From Firmicutes bacterium UBA6648 (GTDB taxonomy: Bacteria; Bacillota; Clostridia; Peptostreptococcales; Anaerovoracaceae), in NCBI GenBank assembly GCA_002455605.1, contig DKLE01000118.1, positions 1 to 10,494 on the forward strand: a stretch of DNA of 10,494 nucleotides, read 5' to 3'. Below, one piece after another: positions 1-7,367 of this stretch. The position numbers and the translations under genes were made by a program. The notes beneath the pieces are model-generated. The model was not told where the DNA came from, ran no database searches, and was given only the letters and a program-made list of their open reading frames with translations. How positions within the stretch are numbered: position 1 is the stretch's first letter; each line of letters starts with the position of its first letter.

Positions 1-1271
1 TCCATGATGGTACCCACATACTCCTTCGGAATCATAATATCAGCTTTTACAATAGGCTCTTCAATATGACTGATCTCCGTAGGCTTGGGCAGGTTGGACG
101 GATTCTGGATCATCTGAATCTCTCCGCTGTTCATAACTACCTTATAAATTACACTTGGAGAAGTGGTGATAACTCCCAGATTGAATTCTCTTTCTAGACG
201 CTCCACAATAATCTCCATATGAAGAAGTCCCAAGAACCCGCATCGGAAGCCAAAGCCTAAGGCCTGTGAGGTTTCTGGTTCAAAATTAAAGGCGGCATCA
301 TTTACCTGAAGCTTTTCCAGTGCATCCTTTACATTTTCATATTTTTCTCCTTCTGCCGGATAAATACCGCAGAATACCATAGACTGAACTTTTTTATACC
401 CAGGTAAAACCTCGTCTGTAGGATCATTGTCCAAAGTAATCGTATCACCGACTCTTGCGTCCGCTACCTGCTTGATACTGGCACAAATATATCCTACTTC
501 TCCGGCTCTAAGCTCTTTACAAGGTACCGGACCCGGAGAGTAAAAACCTACCTCCGTGACTTCATACTTTTTCTTTGTATTCATCATACGGATGGTATCA
601 CCTTTTTTAACTTTTCCGTCAAAAAGCCTTGTATAAATAACTACACCTTTATAATTGTCATAATAAGAATCAAAAATCAGAGCCTTTAGTTTTCCCTCAA
701 TGCTTCCGGATGGAGCGGGAACTTGTTCCACAATAGCCTCCAATAGATCTTCAATTCCTATTCCTTCTTTCGCCGAAACCAGCGGTGCATTTTCTGCGTC
801 AATTCCTATGATATCTTCAATCTCCAGCTTAACTTCATCCGGCCTTGCACTGGCCAGGTCAATTTTATTTAAAGCCGGAATGATTTCAAGATTTTCATCC
901 AGGGCCAAATAAACGTTGGCTAAGGTCTGAGCTTCCACTCCCTGAGTAGCATCCACAATCAAAACTGCCCCTTCACAGGCAGCTAAGCTTCTGGATACCT
1001 CGTAGGTAAAGTCCACATGACCGGGTGTATCAATTAAATTAAAGACATATTCTTGTCCATTCTTGGCTTTATAAGAAAGTCTGGTGGTTTGCAGCTTAAT
1101 GGTTATGCCTCTTTCACGCTCTAAATCCATGTTGTCCAAAAACTGCTCCTTCATGTCTCTGTGAGCAACCAAACCTGTTTTTTCAATAATTCTGTCGGCT
1201 AAAGTTGATTTACCGTGATCTATATGTGCAATAATGCTAAAATTTCTTATATGCTGTTGGTATGAATCCAT
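1..1271 (-). CDS. lepA: Elongation factor 4 (LepA), C-terminal part missing at window edge
   Basis: Translational GTPase that acts on the ribosome and is thought to help back-translocation or ribosome biogenesis. My translation begins MDSYQQHIRNFSIIAHIDHG and shows the G1 loop AHIDHGKST near residue 15, the switch region RERGIT, DTPGHVDF (G3) and NKID (G4). Beyond the G domain come the LepA-typical FGFRCGFLGLLHMEI and the start of the elongation-factor G-like domains. 423 codons are present and the frame is open at base 1, so about 180 residues of the usual roughly 600 are outside the window. The ATG at 1271 follows GGAGG with a 4-nt gap. An overlapping ATG at 1275 is in another frame and does not give LepA. 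It is the last gene here of the minus-strand gpr-spoIIP block but has its own promoter. Identity is very secure. Confidence 0.98.
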   Translation of the reverse strand, partial: MDSYQQHIRNFSIIAHIDHGKSTLADRIIEKTGLVAHRDMKEQFLDNMDLERERGITIKLQTTRLSYKAKNGQEYVFNLIDTPGHVDFTYEVSRSLAACEGAVLIVDATQGVEAQTLANVYLALDENLEIIPALNKIDLASARPDEVKLEIEDIIGIDAENAPLVSAKEGIGIEDLLEAIVEQVPAPSGSIEGKLKALIFDSYYDNYKGVVIYTRLFDGKVKKGDTIRMMNTKKKYEVTEVGFYSPGPVPCKELRAGEVGYICASIKQVADARVGDTITLDNDPTDEVLPGYKKVQSMVFCGIYPAEGEKYENVKDALEKLQVNDAAFNFEPETSQALGFGFRCGFLGLLHMEIIVERLEREFNLGVITTSPSVIYKVVMNSGEIQMIQNPSNLPKPTEISHIEEPIVKADIMIPKEYVGTIM

Positions 1272-1312
1272 ACATCCTCCTCAATCATAATAAGTATCTC
1301 TTAATCCATACT

Positions 1313-1341
1313 ATTATAATTGATATTTCCATGAATTTCAA
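1313..1341 (-). promoter_or_regulatory. Sigma-A promoter of lepA
   Basis: On the minus strand, TTGAAA (1336-1341) is followed by a 17-bp spacer and a perfect TATAAT (1313-1318). This is close to the vegetative consensus with ideal spacing. Transcription would begin near 1305-1306, leaving a leader of about 35 nt before the lepA start. The -35 box covers the stop codon (1338-1340) of the small gene upstream. lepA can therefore be expressed in growing cells independently of the sporulation genes before it. This is a pattern match, not a mapped start. Confidence 0.8.
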
Positions 1342-1565
1342 TTGCTAATCACTTCTAGCAGCCGTTCATTATTCACTTTTACCGTAAATTCATAGCCCAG
1401 TGCGAAACTGTCACCGGGCTCTTCCACATCAACTTGGCTTAAAGCCATTTCAACAGCAGGCGGATAACCTGCCATATATCCGCTTCTCACATCTACAGTC
1501 ATTACACCTGCAATTCCTAAAACAAATAATAAAAATATTAAAAATCCTCTAAAAAAAGTTCTCAT
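1338..1565 (-). CDS. Small single-pass membrane protein, function unknown
   Basis: Encodes 75 residues and I do not recognise the family. Residues 4-24 (FFRGFLIFLLFVLGIAGVMTV) form one hydrophobic segment after a positively charged N-terminus, so it is probably a signal anchor with the remaining 50 residues outside the membrane. The outer part is acidic, with GYMAGYPPAVEMA and a VEEPGDSF stretch, and contains no cysteine. It starts at the ATG at 1565, with AGGGG 9-10 nt upstream. It lies 51 bp after spoIIP and 66 bp before lepA, all on the same strand, so it is probably co-transcribed with spoIIP and may act in sporulation; that role is inferred only from position. Its proper gene-like start, membrane segment and placement argue that it is real rather than a chance reading frame. 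Confidence 0.7.
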   Translation of the reverse strand: MRTFFRGFLIFLLFVLGIAGVMTVDVRSGYMAGYPPAVEMALSQVDVEEPGDSFALGYEFTVKVNNERLLEVISN

Positions 1566-1574
1566 CTTTTGTAA

Positions 1575-1591
1575 CCCCTATCTCATAGGGA
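1575..1591 (-). promoter_or_regulatory. Hairpin enclosing the ribosome binding site of the 75-residue gene
   Basis: On the minus strand CCCTAT-GAG-ATAGGG makes a perfect 6-bp stem (1576-1581 with 1585-1590) and a 3-nt loop, extendable by one T-G pair. The 3' arm contains most of the AGGGG Shine-Dalgarno of the small gene starting at 1565. It lies 10 nt from the start codon and 25 nt after the spoIIP stop. No T-run follows, so it is not an intrinsic terminator. A role in tuning translation is an inference. Confidence 0.4.
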
Positions 1592-1616
1592 ATTTTGCTG
1601 CATTCATAATTTCTTC

Positions 1617-2555
1617 TTACTGCATATCTTTAATAACTGCAGCAATTACGTTGGCAAAATACTTTGCTGACGCATCTGATTCTCTTATATTATTTTCATT
1701 GTTTCCAACTTCAAGCAATAAATGATAATCCGAAACATACTGATTAAACTTGTAAGCCTTTTCAATAATTTTACCACCGTATCCAGGATACATTTCTTCC
1801 GCTTTTCTGTTAACGGTATTGGCAAAAATTTTCAGCTTATCCGCATTGGCATTCCCGTTTCCCACTACCAGATTATATTTTGCTACCGTTTCTCCGTTGA
1901 CAATGGTAGTTTTCCCTGATCCACCTGAATATCCTGCAGCATCCCTATGTAAATCTATAACCACCGCCACATTTTTATATTGTCCCAGCAGATTATTAAT
2001 GGTTTCCAGCGATCTGCTGTAAGACTGGTTATAAGAAGGATTGTCATGCATGGTTTTGTCATGAACAACCTGAATCCCTTGTTTCTCCAATTCTCTTGTC
2101 AATACATCTCCAACTTCTCTGACCGTTCCCTCTTCTTGCAAAACATGGAAGTTGCCGGCAGATGCCGGTTGATAGGATTCAGTAGCATGTGTGTGATAAA
2201 TAATGACAACTGGCTTACTATTGTCAATATTTATTGTCTGTGGCGATGGATTATCAGGATCTTGTGTATCAACTACTGCTGGAGTTTCTGTAGCCGGTAC
2301 TTCCTGTCCCTCTGTACTATCTGTGGATTCCGTTTCATTTGATGTCTCGGTTTCTTGCTGTTGTTTATCAGAAGGTTCCTCTCTGTCGGCACCTCTGCTT
2401 CCTACCATCAGTGCCCCTGATAAACACATCTTACCCACGTCTGCTTCAGTTAACTGAAAATTTCTGTCGCTGCCATTTTCCATGCCACGTACAGTTACCA
2501 TAGCCGTAATTACAAAGACTGCAATTCCCAATGTGAGCAATTGTTTTCCCTTCAT
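1617..2555 (-). CDS. spoIIP: Stage II sporulation protein P (SpoIIP), engulfment peptidoglycan hydrolase
   Basis: SpoIIP is the amidase/endopeptidase of the SpoIIDMP complex that degrades septal peptidoglycan so that the mother cell membrane can engulf the forespore. The 312-residue protein has a transmembrane anchor (about residues 6-22), then a low-complexity linker rich in Glu, Ser, Thr and Pro (about 56-106), then the catalytic domain (about 113-312). Family motifs are clear: VIIYHTHATESY (118-128), VVIDLHRDA (198-206) and LLLEVGNNENN (279-289). H121, H123, H203 and E282 are candidate metal or catalytic residues. The ATG at 2555 has GGGGGA 5 nt upstream. It sits 48 bp after gpr, the classic gpr-spoIIP order, so sporulation sigma factor control is expected, but I found no convincing sigma-E, F or G promoter. 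Confidence 0.96.
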   Translation of the reverse strand: MKGKQLLTLGIAVFVITAMVTVRGMENGSDRNFQLTEADVGKMCLSGALMVGSRGADREEPSDKQQQETETSNETESTDSTEGQEVPATETPAVVDTQDPDNPSPQTINIDNSKPVVIIYHTHATESYQPASAGNFHVLQEEGTVREVGDVLTRELEKQGIQVVHDKTMHDNPSYNQSYSRSLETINNLLGQYKNVAVVIDLHRDAAGYSGGSGKTTIVNGETVAKYNLVVGNGNANADKLKIFANTVNRKAEEMYPGYGGKIIEKAYKFNQYVSDYHLLLEVGNNENNIRESDASAKYFANVIAAVIKDMQ

Positions 2556-2603
2556 TTTTATCCCCCATTCAAGCGTGTACTTTATTCTTTATTAAGTCCG
2601 CCC

Positions 2604-3500
2604 TTATGAATATATGCCGGGATGTAGGGTAATATTAATTCCATTTGAAATAATGTCCGAAAAATCTTTAATAACTTGATCGATATCGGTTGAAGTAACA
2701 ATCATTTCCTGTCCGTTTTGCTCGATATAATTCTCTACTTCTACCGGATTCTTTATATAGCCTTCCAGCGCATCCATTATCAGCGTACTGGAATCAATAA
2801 CTGTAGGAACTCCTATGGATATCACACGATGACCTAAGGTTTTTTCATTGAGCATCGTTCGGTGATTTCCCATACCGGCTCCAGGAGAAATACCAGTATC
2901 ATTAATTTGTATTGTTGTGCTGATACGTTCTATGTTCCTTGCCGCCAAAGAGTCTACCACTATAATGATCTCAGGATTTACAATGCCTGCCGCTTTTTGT
3001 ATCAGCTCTGCTGTTTCCATTCCTGTGGATCCCATTACTCCCGGAATAAAACCGCTGACACAAGCCTGCTCTTCATCCCCATCGGATTCATAAATAATAA
3101 ACCAATGTCTGGTTACCCTTACCTTTGACACCGTGTAAGGTCCTAACGCATCCGGAGTCACCTTATCATTTCCCAGCCCGATAATTAATACTTTTAAATA
3201 ATAGTGAAATTGTATTAGCTCTTTTAATTCTTCTGCCAAAGCCTTAGCTGCGCGATCCTTCAGTTCTGCGTCCCCATCTACCAGTCCTTCGATTTCAAGG
3301 GTAATATAATTTCCCATGGGTCTTTGAAGCAACTGTTCACCTTTTGGATCAATTATTTTAATTCTTGTTGATTTAATGTCTTCATCGTACTGAATTTTTT
3401 CCATCTCAACGCCGTCTATATCACCGCTTTTCCCTCTTTCTTCATCGTACATCTCGACACTTTCTATCGCCAAATCTGTTCTGTATTTCAAATTCGTCAC
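2604..3500 (-). CDS. gpr: Germination protease GPR (spore SASP endopeptidase)
   Basis: GPR is an atypical aspartic protease (MEROPS A25) made as a zymogen in the forespore; during germination it cleaves the small acid-soluble proteins that coat spore DNA. With the start at 3500 the protein is 298 residues. Family blocks are GLGNDKVTPDALGP, GVMGSTGMETAELI and VVDSLAARNIERISTTIQ. The two expected catalytic aspartates fall at D117 (TPDALGP) and D183 (VVDSL), 66 residues apart, the same spacing I recall for D127/D193 of the Bacillus enzyme. RTDLA near residue 9 resembles the propeptide cleavage region. The start is one of two adjacent GTG codons (3503 and 3500); AGGG at 3507-3510 is better spaced for 3500, and choosing 3503 adds one residue. 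First gene of the gpr-spoIIP unit, divergent from rpsT. Confidence 0.96.
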   Translation of the reverse strand: MTNLKYRTDLAIESVEMYDEERGKSGDIDGVEMEKIQYDEDIKSTRIKIIDPKGEQLLQRPMGNYITLEIEGLVDGDAELKDRAAKALAEELKELIQFHYYLKVLIIGLGNDKVTPDALGPYTVSKVRVTRHWFIIYESDGDEEQACVSGFIPGVMGSTGMETAELIQKAAGIVNPEIIIVVDSLAARNIERISTTIQINDTGISPGAGMGNHRTMLNEKTLGHRVISIGVPTVIDSSTLIMDALEGYIKNPVEVENYIEQNGQEMIVTSTDIDQVIKDFSDIISNGINITLHPGIYS

Positions 3501-3592
3501 CACTTTCCCTGAATTTCAAAGTTTTTCTTTCTTTAATTGATTTTTCCCTTGCAATCTGGTTTTTATTCATATATACTGAGTGTTGCGAAATA

Positions 3593-3621
3593 TTTGCATT
3601 TTCTTATGCATACAGTATAAG
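3593..3621 (+). promoter_or_regulatory. Probable sigma-A promoter of rpsT
   Basis: TTTGCA (3593-3598), 17-bp spacer, TATAAG (3616-3621). Five of six bases match at the -10 and the spacing is ideal; transcription would start near 3628, about 30 nt before the rpsT ATG. It lies in the 158-bp gap between divergent gpr and rpsT. I could not assign the opposite-strand gpr promoter. Confidence 0.6.
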
Positions 3622-3658
3622 AAATGAACAAATTAAGTATAAAGTGGGGTGAATTAAC

Positions 3659-3922
3659 ATGGCAAATATTAAATCCGCAAAGAAAAGAATCTTAGTAATC
3701 AATAAGAAAACTGCAAGAAACAGACGTATTAAGTCTCATCTAAAGGCAATCTTAAAGAATTTTGAAGCTGCAATGGCTGCAGGCGATAAGGCTTTAGCAA
3801 AAGAAAAATTAGCTTTAGCTGAAAAGAAGCTTATGCAGGCTGCCGCTAAGAATACGATTCATAAGAACACTGCTTCAAGAAAAGTTTCCAGATTAACTAA
3901 AAGATTCAACAAGGCTCAGTAA
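3659..3922 (+). CDS. rpsT: 30S ribosomal protein S20
   Basis: Small-subunit primary binding protein that contacts 16S rRNA. The 87-residue product has the canonical opening MANIKSAKKR and the expected very basic, alanine- and lysine-rich composition for a helical bundle that binds RNA, ending KVSRLTKRFNKAQ. Length matches the family (about 85-90). The ATG at 3659 follows GGGGTGA (3646-3652) with a 6-nt gap. It is a single-gene transcript with its own promoter and a strong terminator, and diverges from gpr, a neighbourhood common in Clostridia and Bacilli. The usual further neighbour holA is not seen; an arginine catabolism cluster follows instead. Confidence 0.98.
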   Translation: MANIKSAKKRILVINKKTARNRRIKSHLKAILKNFEAAMAAGDKALAKEKLALAEKKLMQAAAKNTIHKNTASRKVSRLTKRFNKAQ

Positions 3923-3982
3923 GTCTCACCCGTCCCCACCATGGGTAAGTTAAACCCATAGATTGAGAATTAAAACAATCGA

Positions 3983-4022
3983 AAAACCGCTGGATGTGTC
4001 TCCCAGCGGTTTTACTTTTTTT
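3983..4022 (+). terminator. Rho-independent terminator of rpsT, possibly bidirectional
   Basis: AAAACCGCTGG (3983-3993) pairs perfectly over 11 bp with CCAGCGGTTTT (4003-4013) around a 9-nt loop, followed by a T-rich run to 4022. It lies 60 bp after the rpsT stop. On the minus strand the same hairpin is followed by a weaker T-rich stretch (TTTTTCGATTGTTTT), so it may also end the convergent AraC-family gene that stops at 4037. A smaller 6-bp hairpin, ATGGGT/ACCCAT (3941-3959), sits between. Confidence 0.9.
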
Positions 4023-4036
4023 GAGCTTATTATATA

Positions 4037-5281
4037 TTATTCCTGAATACTGACATTATTTCTAAATTCACTTGGTGCCATATGCCTTAGCTGTACAAAA
4101 TTTCGTCTGAAGGTTTTCACGGTATTATAGCCCACTCCAATGGCAATGTCGGTAATATCCATATCCGTCTCCAGAAGAAATTCACAGGCTTTATTTATCC
4201 TCGCTAAATTTAAAAAATCATAAAAGTTCTTTTCCACCTGCCAAAGCAGCGCTTTATTTAATTCAATAACCGATATCTGAAAATGTTCAGCAACTGATTG
4301 AGCGGTTAAATCCTCCGAATAATTTCTTAAAATATATTCAATAATCTGATAGTCTTGTTTTGTTTCTTTTATCTTTCCTACTTGCAATGCTTTTCCGTAG
4401 GTTTTTCTATAATTTCCAATTTTATCATCCATTCTTGCTGAAAAAACTTTGGAGATATGCGCTGCATCCACATATCCTACAATAGAAGCAAGCTCTTCCA
4501 AAGTAAAATCTGTATACAGCAAATAGTTGATGGTTTTTGTAACTCTCATCTCGTTGAGCAGTTCATTGAATGACAATCCGGTTTTCTCCAAAATATATTT
4601 ACTGATGGAAGATTTGCTCATATAAAATTTCTTGGAGAGCTTGTCCAACGTCATTTTATCACTTAAATGCATATATATGTATCTGAGAATTAATGCCCTG
4701 GGATCGCCCGGCTCTGCCAATACCTTAGGTATCATTCGGTTATTGTCAATTTGTCTGCAGAAAATGGTGATTAATTGAGCTAACAAGGTGCAGACAAATA
4801 TCTCATGATAGCTTTCATGTTCTACCTTCTGCATGATTGATTCGATGCCCACCTCTTCCTTTATCTTGGAAAATATGAGATCAACTTCTTTATTCATATT
4901 CTCATTTAATGTAATTACCGGTGTTATTTCCAGTTTTTTTAATACGGATATATCTTCTGAGCTTTCCACAACAACGGAATGCAGCATAGTCGCCACAACC
5001 TCATAATTGTATTTTATTATTTCATATTGCAGTGCCTCTTCCACTTCGATTACTTCTGTACAATCCCATGGAAGAATGGATAATAAACAGTTTTCACCAA
5101 CCTCATATAATTCTGTATCTACCATAAATTTCGCCTTGCCCTTTTTTATATAAAGAAATCGAGGACTCTGGTGATACAAAGCATGAGTTCTTTCGTCAAT
5201 TAATTCGTAATCAAAAGAGCAAATCCTTTTAATGTCCAGATTTGAACAATATTGTGATTGAAATTCTGCCATTTGCTGCAT
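4037..5281 (-). CDS. AraC-family regulator with two tandem AraC DNA-binding domains
   Basis: Probable transcription factor of 414 residues. From the ATG at 5281, residues about 15-105 resemble an AraC-type cupin sensor domain (PRFLYIKKGKAKF, then YEVGENCLLSILP), followed by a helical linker to about 190. Two complete AraC-type DNA-binding regions follow. The first is at about 198-296 (MTLDKLSKKFYMSKSSISKY, then LEELASIVGYVDAAHISKVF). The second is at about 312-410 (LTAQSVAEHFQISVIELNKA, then ITDIAIGVGYNTVKTFRRNF ending MAPSEFRNN). Each has both helix-turn-helix motifs. A normal family member has one such domain and about 280-300 residues. ATG 5281 has GGGGG 9 nt upstream; the frame can extend to a GTG at 5302 without a visible binding site. 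It follows arcC by 70 bp on the same strand, so control of arginine catabolism is likely but inferred. Confidence 0.88.
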   Translation of the reverse strand: MQQMAEFQSQYCSNLDIKRICSFDYELIDERTHALYHQSPRFLYIKKGKAKFMVDTELYEVGENCLLSILPWDCTEVIEVEEALQYEIIKYNYEVVATMLHSVVVESSEDISVLKKLEITPVITLNENMNKEVDLIFSKIKEEVGIESIMQKVEHESYHEIFVCTLLAQLITIFCRQIDNNRMIPKVLAEPGDPRALILRYIYMHLSDKMTLDKLSKKFYMSKSSISKYILEKTGLSFNELLNEMRVTKTINYLLYTDFTLEELASIVGYVDAAHISKVFSARMDDKIGNYRKTYGKALQVGKIKETKQDYQIIEYILRNYSEDLTAQSVAEHFQISVIELNKALLWQVEKNFYDFLNLARINKACEFLLETDMDITDIAIGVGYNTVKTFRRNFVQLRHMAPSEFRNNVSIQE

Positions 5282-5303
5282 AATCTTTTTCCCCCAATAC
5301 ACA

Positions 5304-5343
5304 AAATACCCCGTCCAGCTCCAATTGTCCAGACGGGGTATTT
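5304..5343 (-). terminator. Stem-loop between arcC and the AraC-family gene (terminator or attenuator)
   Basis: AAATACCCCGTC (5304-5315) pairs perfectly over 12 bp with GACGGGGTATTT (5332-5343), with a 16-nt loop. Read on the minus strand it begins 9 nt after the arcC stop and is followed by TTTTGTGTATT, a weak T-run, so termination may be partial. The AraC-family start codon lies only about 22 nt beyond the hairpin, leaving no room for a separate promoter between hairpin and gene. Confidence 0.75.
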
Positions 5344-5351
5344 CATTAATA

Positions 5352-6290
5352 TCACTTTAAAACAATCTCAGTTCCCGTTGTTCCATTAAGAGCTTCATCA
5401 GCTTTCTCAAGTGAACATATAACAGCCTTTCTGTTGTCGCCGCTCTTAGCAAACTGCATTGCAGCTTTTACCTTAGGCAGCATACTTCCCGGTGCAAAAT
5501 GTCCTTCTTCGATGTATTTCTCTGCCTCTTCTATAGTCATTCTGTCTAAAAGCTGCTGATTAGGCTTGCCGAAATTAATCGCAACCTTATCTACCGCAGT
5601 TAAAATTACCAAAGAATCCGCAGAAACCAATTCCGCAAGCTTTTCAGCCGCCAAATCCTTATCTACTACAGCCGGAACACCGTGATAGGAGCCATTTGGT
5701 TCTTTAACAACCGGAATTCCGCCACCGCCTCCGGCAATTACAACATGATTTGCATTAATCAATGTGTTTAATGAAATTCTTTCATAGATGCTTACAGGTA
5801 CCGGTGATGCAACAACTCTTCTCCAGCCTCTGCCCGCATCTTCAACATATTTATCTCCTGTTTCTTCCATAAGCCTCTTTGCAGTAGCTTCATCGTAGTA
5901 TGTTCCGATAGGCTTTGTTGGATTCTTAAATGCAGGATCATTTTCGTCTACTATTACTTGAGTCAGCATAGTAATAACTACGGTATCATCAATTCCCGCT
6001 TCAATCAATGCCTGATCAATAGCCTGCTGTAAATGATATCCGATATATCCCTGGCTCATTGCTGTACACTCAGGAAAAGGCATGCTTGGAACATGACCGG
6101 CTTCACTGGCCTTTGAAAAAGCTAAATTAATCATTCCAACCTGTGGTCCGTTTCCATGACAAACCACAACCTCATATCCTGCTTTTACAACCTTTGCTAC
6201 AGTCTTTGCTGTGATTTTTACGCGTTCTAGCTGTTCTGCCGGTGTATCTCCTAAAGCATTACCGCCAAGAGCAATTACAATTCTCTTCAT
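5352..6290 (-). CDS. arcC: Carbamate kinase
   Basis: Last step of the arginine deiminase pathway: transfers phosphate from carbamoyl phosphate to ADP, giving ATP, CO2 and ammonia in the cytoplasm. The 312-residue length is typical of the amino-acid kinase family enzyme. Seen motifs are ALGGNALG (7-14), CHGNGPQVGMI (44-54), CTAMSQGYIGYHLQQAI (75-91), VEDAGRGWRRVVASP (149-163), the glycine-rich VIAGGGGGIPV (184-194), VVDKDLAAE (208-216) and GSMLPKVKAA (268-277). The ATG at 6290 has AAGGAGG about 9 nt upstream. It begins 24 bp after the arcB stop, so the two are surely co-transcribed, and a 12-bp stem-loop follows its stop. Confidence 0.97.
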   Translation of the reverse strand: MKRIVIALGGNALGDTPAEQLERVKITAKTVAKVVKAGYEVVVCHGNGPQVGMINLAFSKASEAGHVPSMPFPECTAMSQGYIGYHLQQAIDQALIEAGIDDTVVITMLTQVIVDENDPAFKNPTKPIGTYYDEATAKRLMEETGDKYVEDAGRGWRRVVASPVPVSIYERISLNTLINANHVVIAGGGGGIPVVKEPNGSYHGVPAVVDKDLAAEKLAELVSADSLVILTAVDKVAINFGKPNQQLLDRMTIEEAEKYIEEGHFAPGSMLPKVKAAMQFAKSGDNRKAVICSLEKADEALNGTTGTEIVLK

Positions 6291-6314
6291 TAGTTTATTC
6301 CTCCTTCAGGGATA

Positions 6315-7319
6315 TTAGTTTTGTCTGCCTATAGTAGCAACCATAACAGCCTTGATTGTATGCATACGATTTTCTGCTTCATCAAATACCTTCGAGTATT
6401 TGCTTCTGAACACTTCATCTGTTACTTCTCTGATATCATAGCCTGCATCCATCTGTGTTTTTGCCATCTTTGTTTCAAAGTCATGGAAGGAAGGCAGACA
6501 ATGCAAGAAGATTACGTCATCATTTCCTGTAGCTTCTACCATTTCCATTGTTACCTTGTAAGGTGTCAATAATTTTACCTTTTCCGGAATCTGTTCCTCT
6601 TCACCCATGGATGCCCATACATCGGTATAAAGAACATCTGCTCCCTTTAAGCAATCCGGTGTGCTGCAAAGCTCAATCTTTGCACCGGTTTCCGCTGCCA
6701 CTTCATTTACTCTTTCCAAAATATCCTTGTCGATTTCATCTAATAAAACCTGAGGACCATATGCTACATAATGCATACCCATCTTCGCACAGCCATACAT
6801 CCAAGCATAGCTCATGTTGTTTCTTACATCACCGCAGAAAACCACTTTAACCCGCTTTAAAGGTTTGTCAATATGTTCTTCAATTGTTAAAAGGTCTGCT
6901 AAAATCTGTGTAGGATGGTCTATATCTGTTAACCCGTTCCATACCGGAATTCCTGCATACTTAGCCAAATCTTCTACTAAAGACTGATCATATCCTCTGT
7001 ATTCAATACCATCATAGAATCGGCCAAATACCTTCGCAGAATCTTCAACAGATTCTTTCTTGCCGAACTGTGAGCTGTTGGAATCAAGAAATGTAACGCG
7101 GCCTCCTTCATCCAGGCAAGCAACTTCAAACGCACATCTTGTTCTTGTGGATGTTTTTTCAAAAAGCAGTACAATATTCTTTCCCTTTAAGGTATCACCC
7201 TGAATACCTGCGCGTTTTTTAGCCTTTAAGTCGTGTGAAAGGTCTAACATATATCTGATTTCTTCTGGTGTAAAATCCATTAGTGTTAAAAAACTTCTTC
7301 CTTTAAGATTAACTGCCAT
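6315..7319 (-). CDS. arcB: Ornithine carbamoyltransferase (catabolic type by context)
   Basis: Catalyses phosphorolysis of citrulline to ornithine and carbamoyl phosphate when working in the arginine deiminase pathway; the same fold makes citrulline in biosynthesis. The 334 residues match the family. Carbamoyl phosphate site FEKTSTRTR (53-61) and HPTQILADLL (135-144), the ornithine loop DVWASMGEE (233-241) and HCLPSFHD (273-280) with catalytic C274 are all visible. The last motif has Ser where Ala is common in this family (HCLPAFHD). The ATG at 7319 follows AAGGAG with a 7-nt gap. It lies 48 bp after arcA and 24 bp before arcC, which supports the catabolic role; sequence alone would not separate arcB from argF with certainty. 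Confidence 0.95.
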   Translation of the reverse strand: MAVNLKGRSFLTLMDFTPEEIRYMLDLSHDLKAKKRAGIQGDTLKGKNIVLLFEKTSTRTRCAFEVACLDEGGRVTFLDSNSSQFGKKESVEDSAKVFGRFYDGIEYRGYDQSLVEDLAKYAGIPVWNGLTDIDHPTQILADLLTIEEHIDKPLKRVKVVFCGDVRNNMSYAWMYGCAKMGMHYVAYGPQVLLDEIDKDILERVNEVAAETGAKIELCSTPDCLKGADVLYTDVWASMGEEEQIPEKVKLLTPYKVTMEMVEATGNDDVIFLHCLPSFHDFETKMAKTQMDAGYDIREVTDEVFRSKYSKVFDEAENRMHTIKAVMVATIGRQN

Positions 7320-7367
7320 GATTTTTCTCCTTTTTATTTAAAAATTTAATTTTTGTAAACAGATTAA

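Noticed and set aside
1980..2342. 120-codon plus-strand frame opposite spoIIP
   Set aside because: Antisense shadow of a confidently identified gene; the product has no recognisable features and no ribosome binding site stands out.
3504..3592. Sigma-F or sigma-G promoter for gpr
   Set aside because: Expected from known gpr biology, but no pair of boxes with acceptable match and spacing could be picked out by eye.
6548..6850. 100-codon plus-strand frame opposite arcB
   Set aside because: Antisense shadow of arcB with an improbable His/Pro/Ser/Leu-rich product.
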